NCBI GenBank assembly: GCA_030141605.1
Contig: JAQGDQ010001252.1
Coordinates: 1 to 52,030, forward strand
Source: Tubiluchus corallicola
Taxonomy: Eukaryota; Priapulida; Priapulimorpha; Priapulimorphida; Tubiluchidae
DNA length: 52,030 bases
Direction: 5' to 3'
The notes under the pieces were generated by a model. The model was not told the origin of the DNA and ran no database searches. It saw nothing but the letters and a program-made list of their open reading frames with translations. Shown here piece by piece: positions 51,891 through 52,030 of the stretch (the first letter of the stretch is position 1; each line of letters begins with the position of its first letter). Both the position numbers and the translations under genes were made by a program.

Positions 51891-52030
51891 GTAGGCAGTT
51901 TGTTTCTTAGAAACCAAAAACTGGCCTTTACTGCATTTTTCCATTCATCGGTATCCATCATTATAAGTCATCAATATCCTATAGTTACTATAAACTGGCA
52001 AAGTGCCTGCTAATTTTTTGCGAAAAGCAT

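Overview
This is animal nuclear DNA. Coding regions are split by GT-AG introns, and the non-coding part is full of DNA transposons, solo LTRs, SINE-like repeats and long CT/CA microsatellites. The two recognisable genes, a secretory-pathway glycosyltransferase (EOGT) and a zinc-finger gene of the odd-skipped/bowl/OSR family, point to a bilaterian. The finger sequence and the repeat load suggest an invertebrate, probably a protostome, but I cannot name the species.

The dominant structure is one giant inverted repeat. Bases 1-26164 (left arm) are the reverse complement of 28282-52030 (right arm), around a 2117-bp unpaired spacer (26165-28281). The first and last bases of the window still pair, so the arms may extend outside it. 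Paired positions sum to 52031 at the ends, about 52002-52038 through most of the arms and 54446-54447 near the centre. Almost all of the 2.4-kb difference in arm length comes from two minisatellites that are long on the left and short on the right: a 32-bp repeat (about 53 versus 9 units) and a 39-bp repeat (about 26 versus 2 units).

Each arm carries a complete 12-coding-exon EOGT gene pointing away from the centre: minus strand 3219-25151 and plus strand 29296-48812. I could join all exons in frame on both arms to a 526-codon product. Outside each EOGT, in the same orientation, lie two exons of the odd-skipped-family gene, which continues past the window edge. The rest is intronic or intergenic: a P-like element with 8-bp target duplications (intron 7), a Tc1/mariner-type element with a transposase C-terminus and a truncated second copy, hAT-like and TTAA-flanked MITEs, a family of about 370-bp solo LTRs carrying heat-shock elements and a TATA box, a two-unit 5S-rRNA-derived SINE-like repeat, tRNA-like SINE heads, and large CT, CA/CT and GTT/ATT arrays.

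The spacer holds the C-terminal coding remnant of a non-LTR retrotransposon that runs across the left palindrome boundary, a pair of 286-bp direct repeats, and a TTAA-flanked MITE ending 18 bp before the right arm. The two EOGT copies are head-to-head, so if the palindrome is real the spacer lies between their 5' ends. The most unusual local feature is the 39-bp minisatellite: its unit is the 3' end of EOGT coding exon 1 plus its splice donor, so the left gene has a tandem series of about 26 donor-like sites and the right gene has two.

The main caution is that a near-perfect inverted duplication whose arms differ mostly at VNTRs is also what a mis-assembly joining two haplotypes head-to-head would look like. 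Sequence alone cannot decide this.
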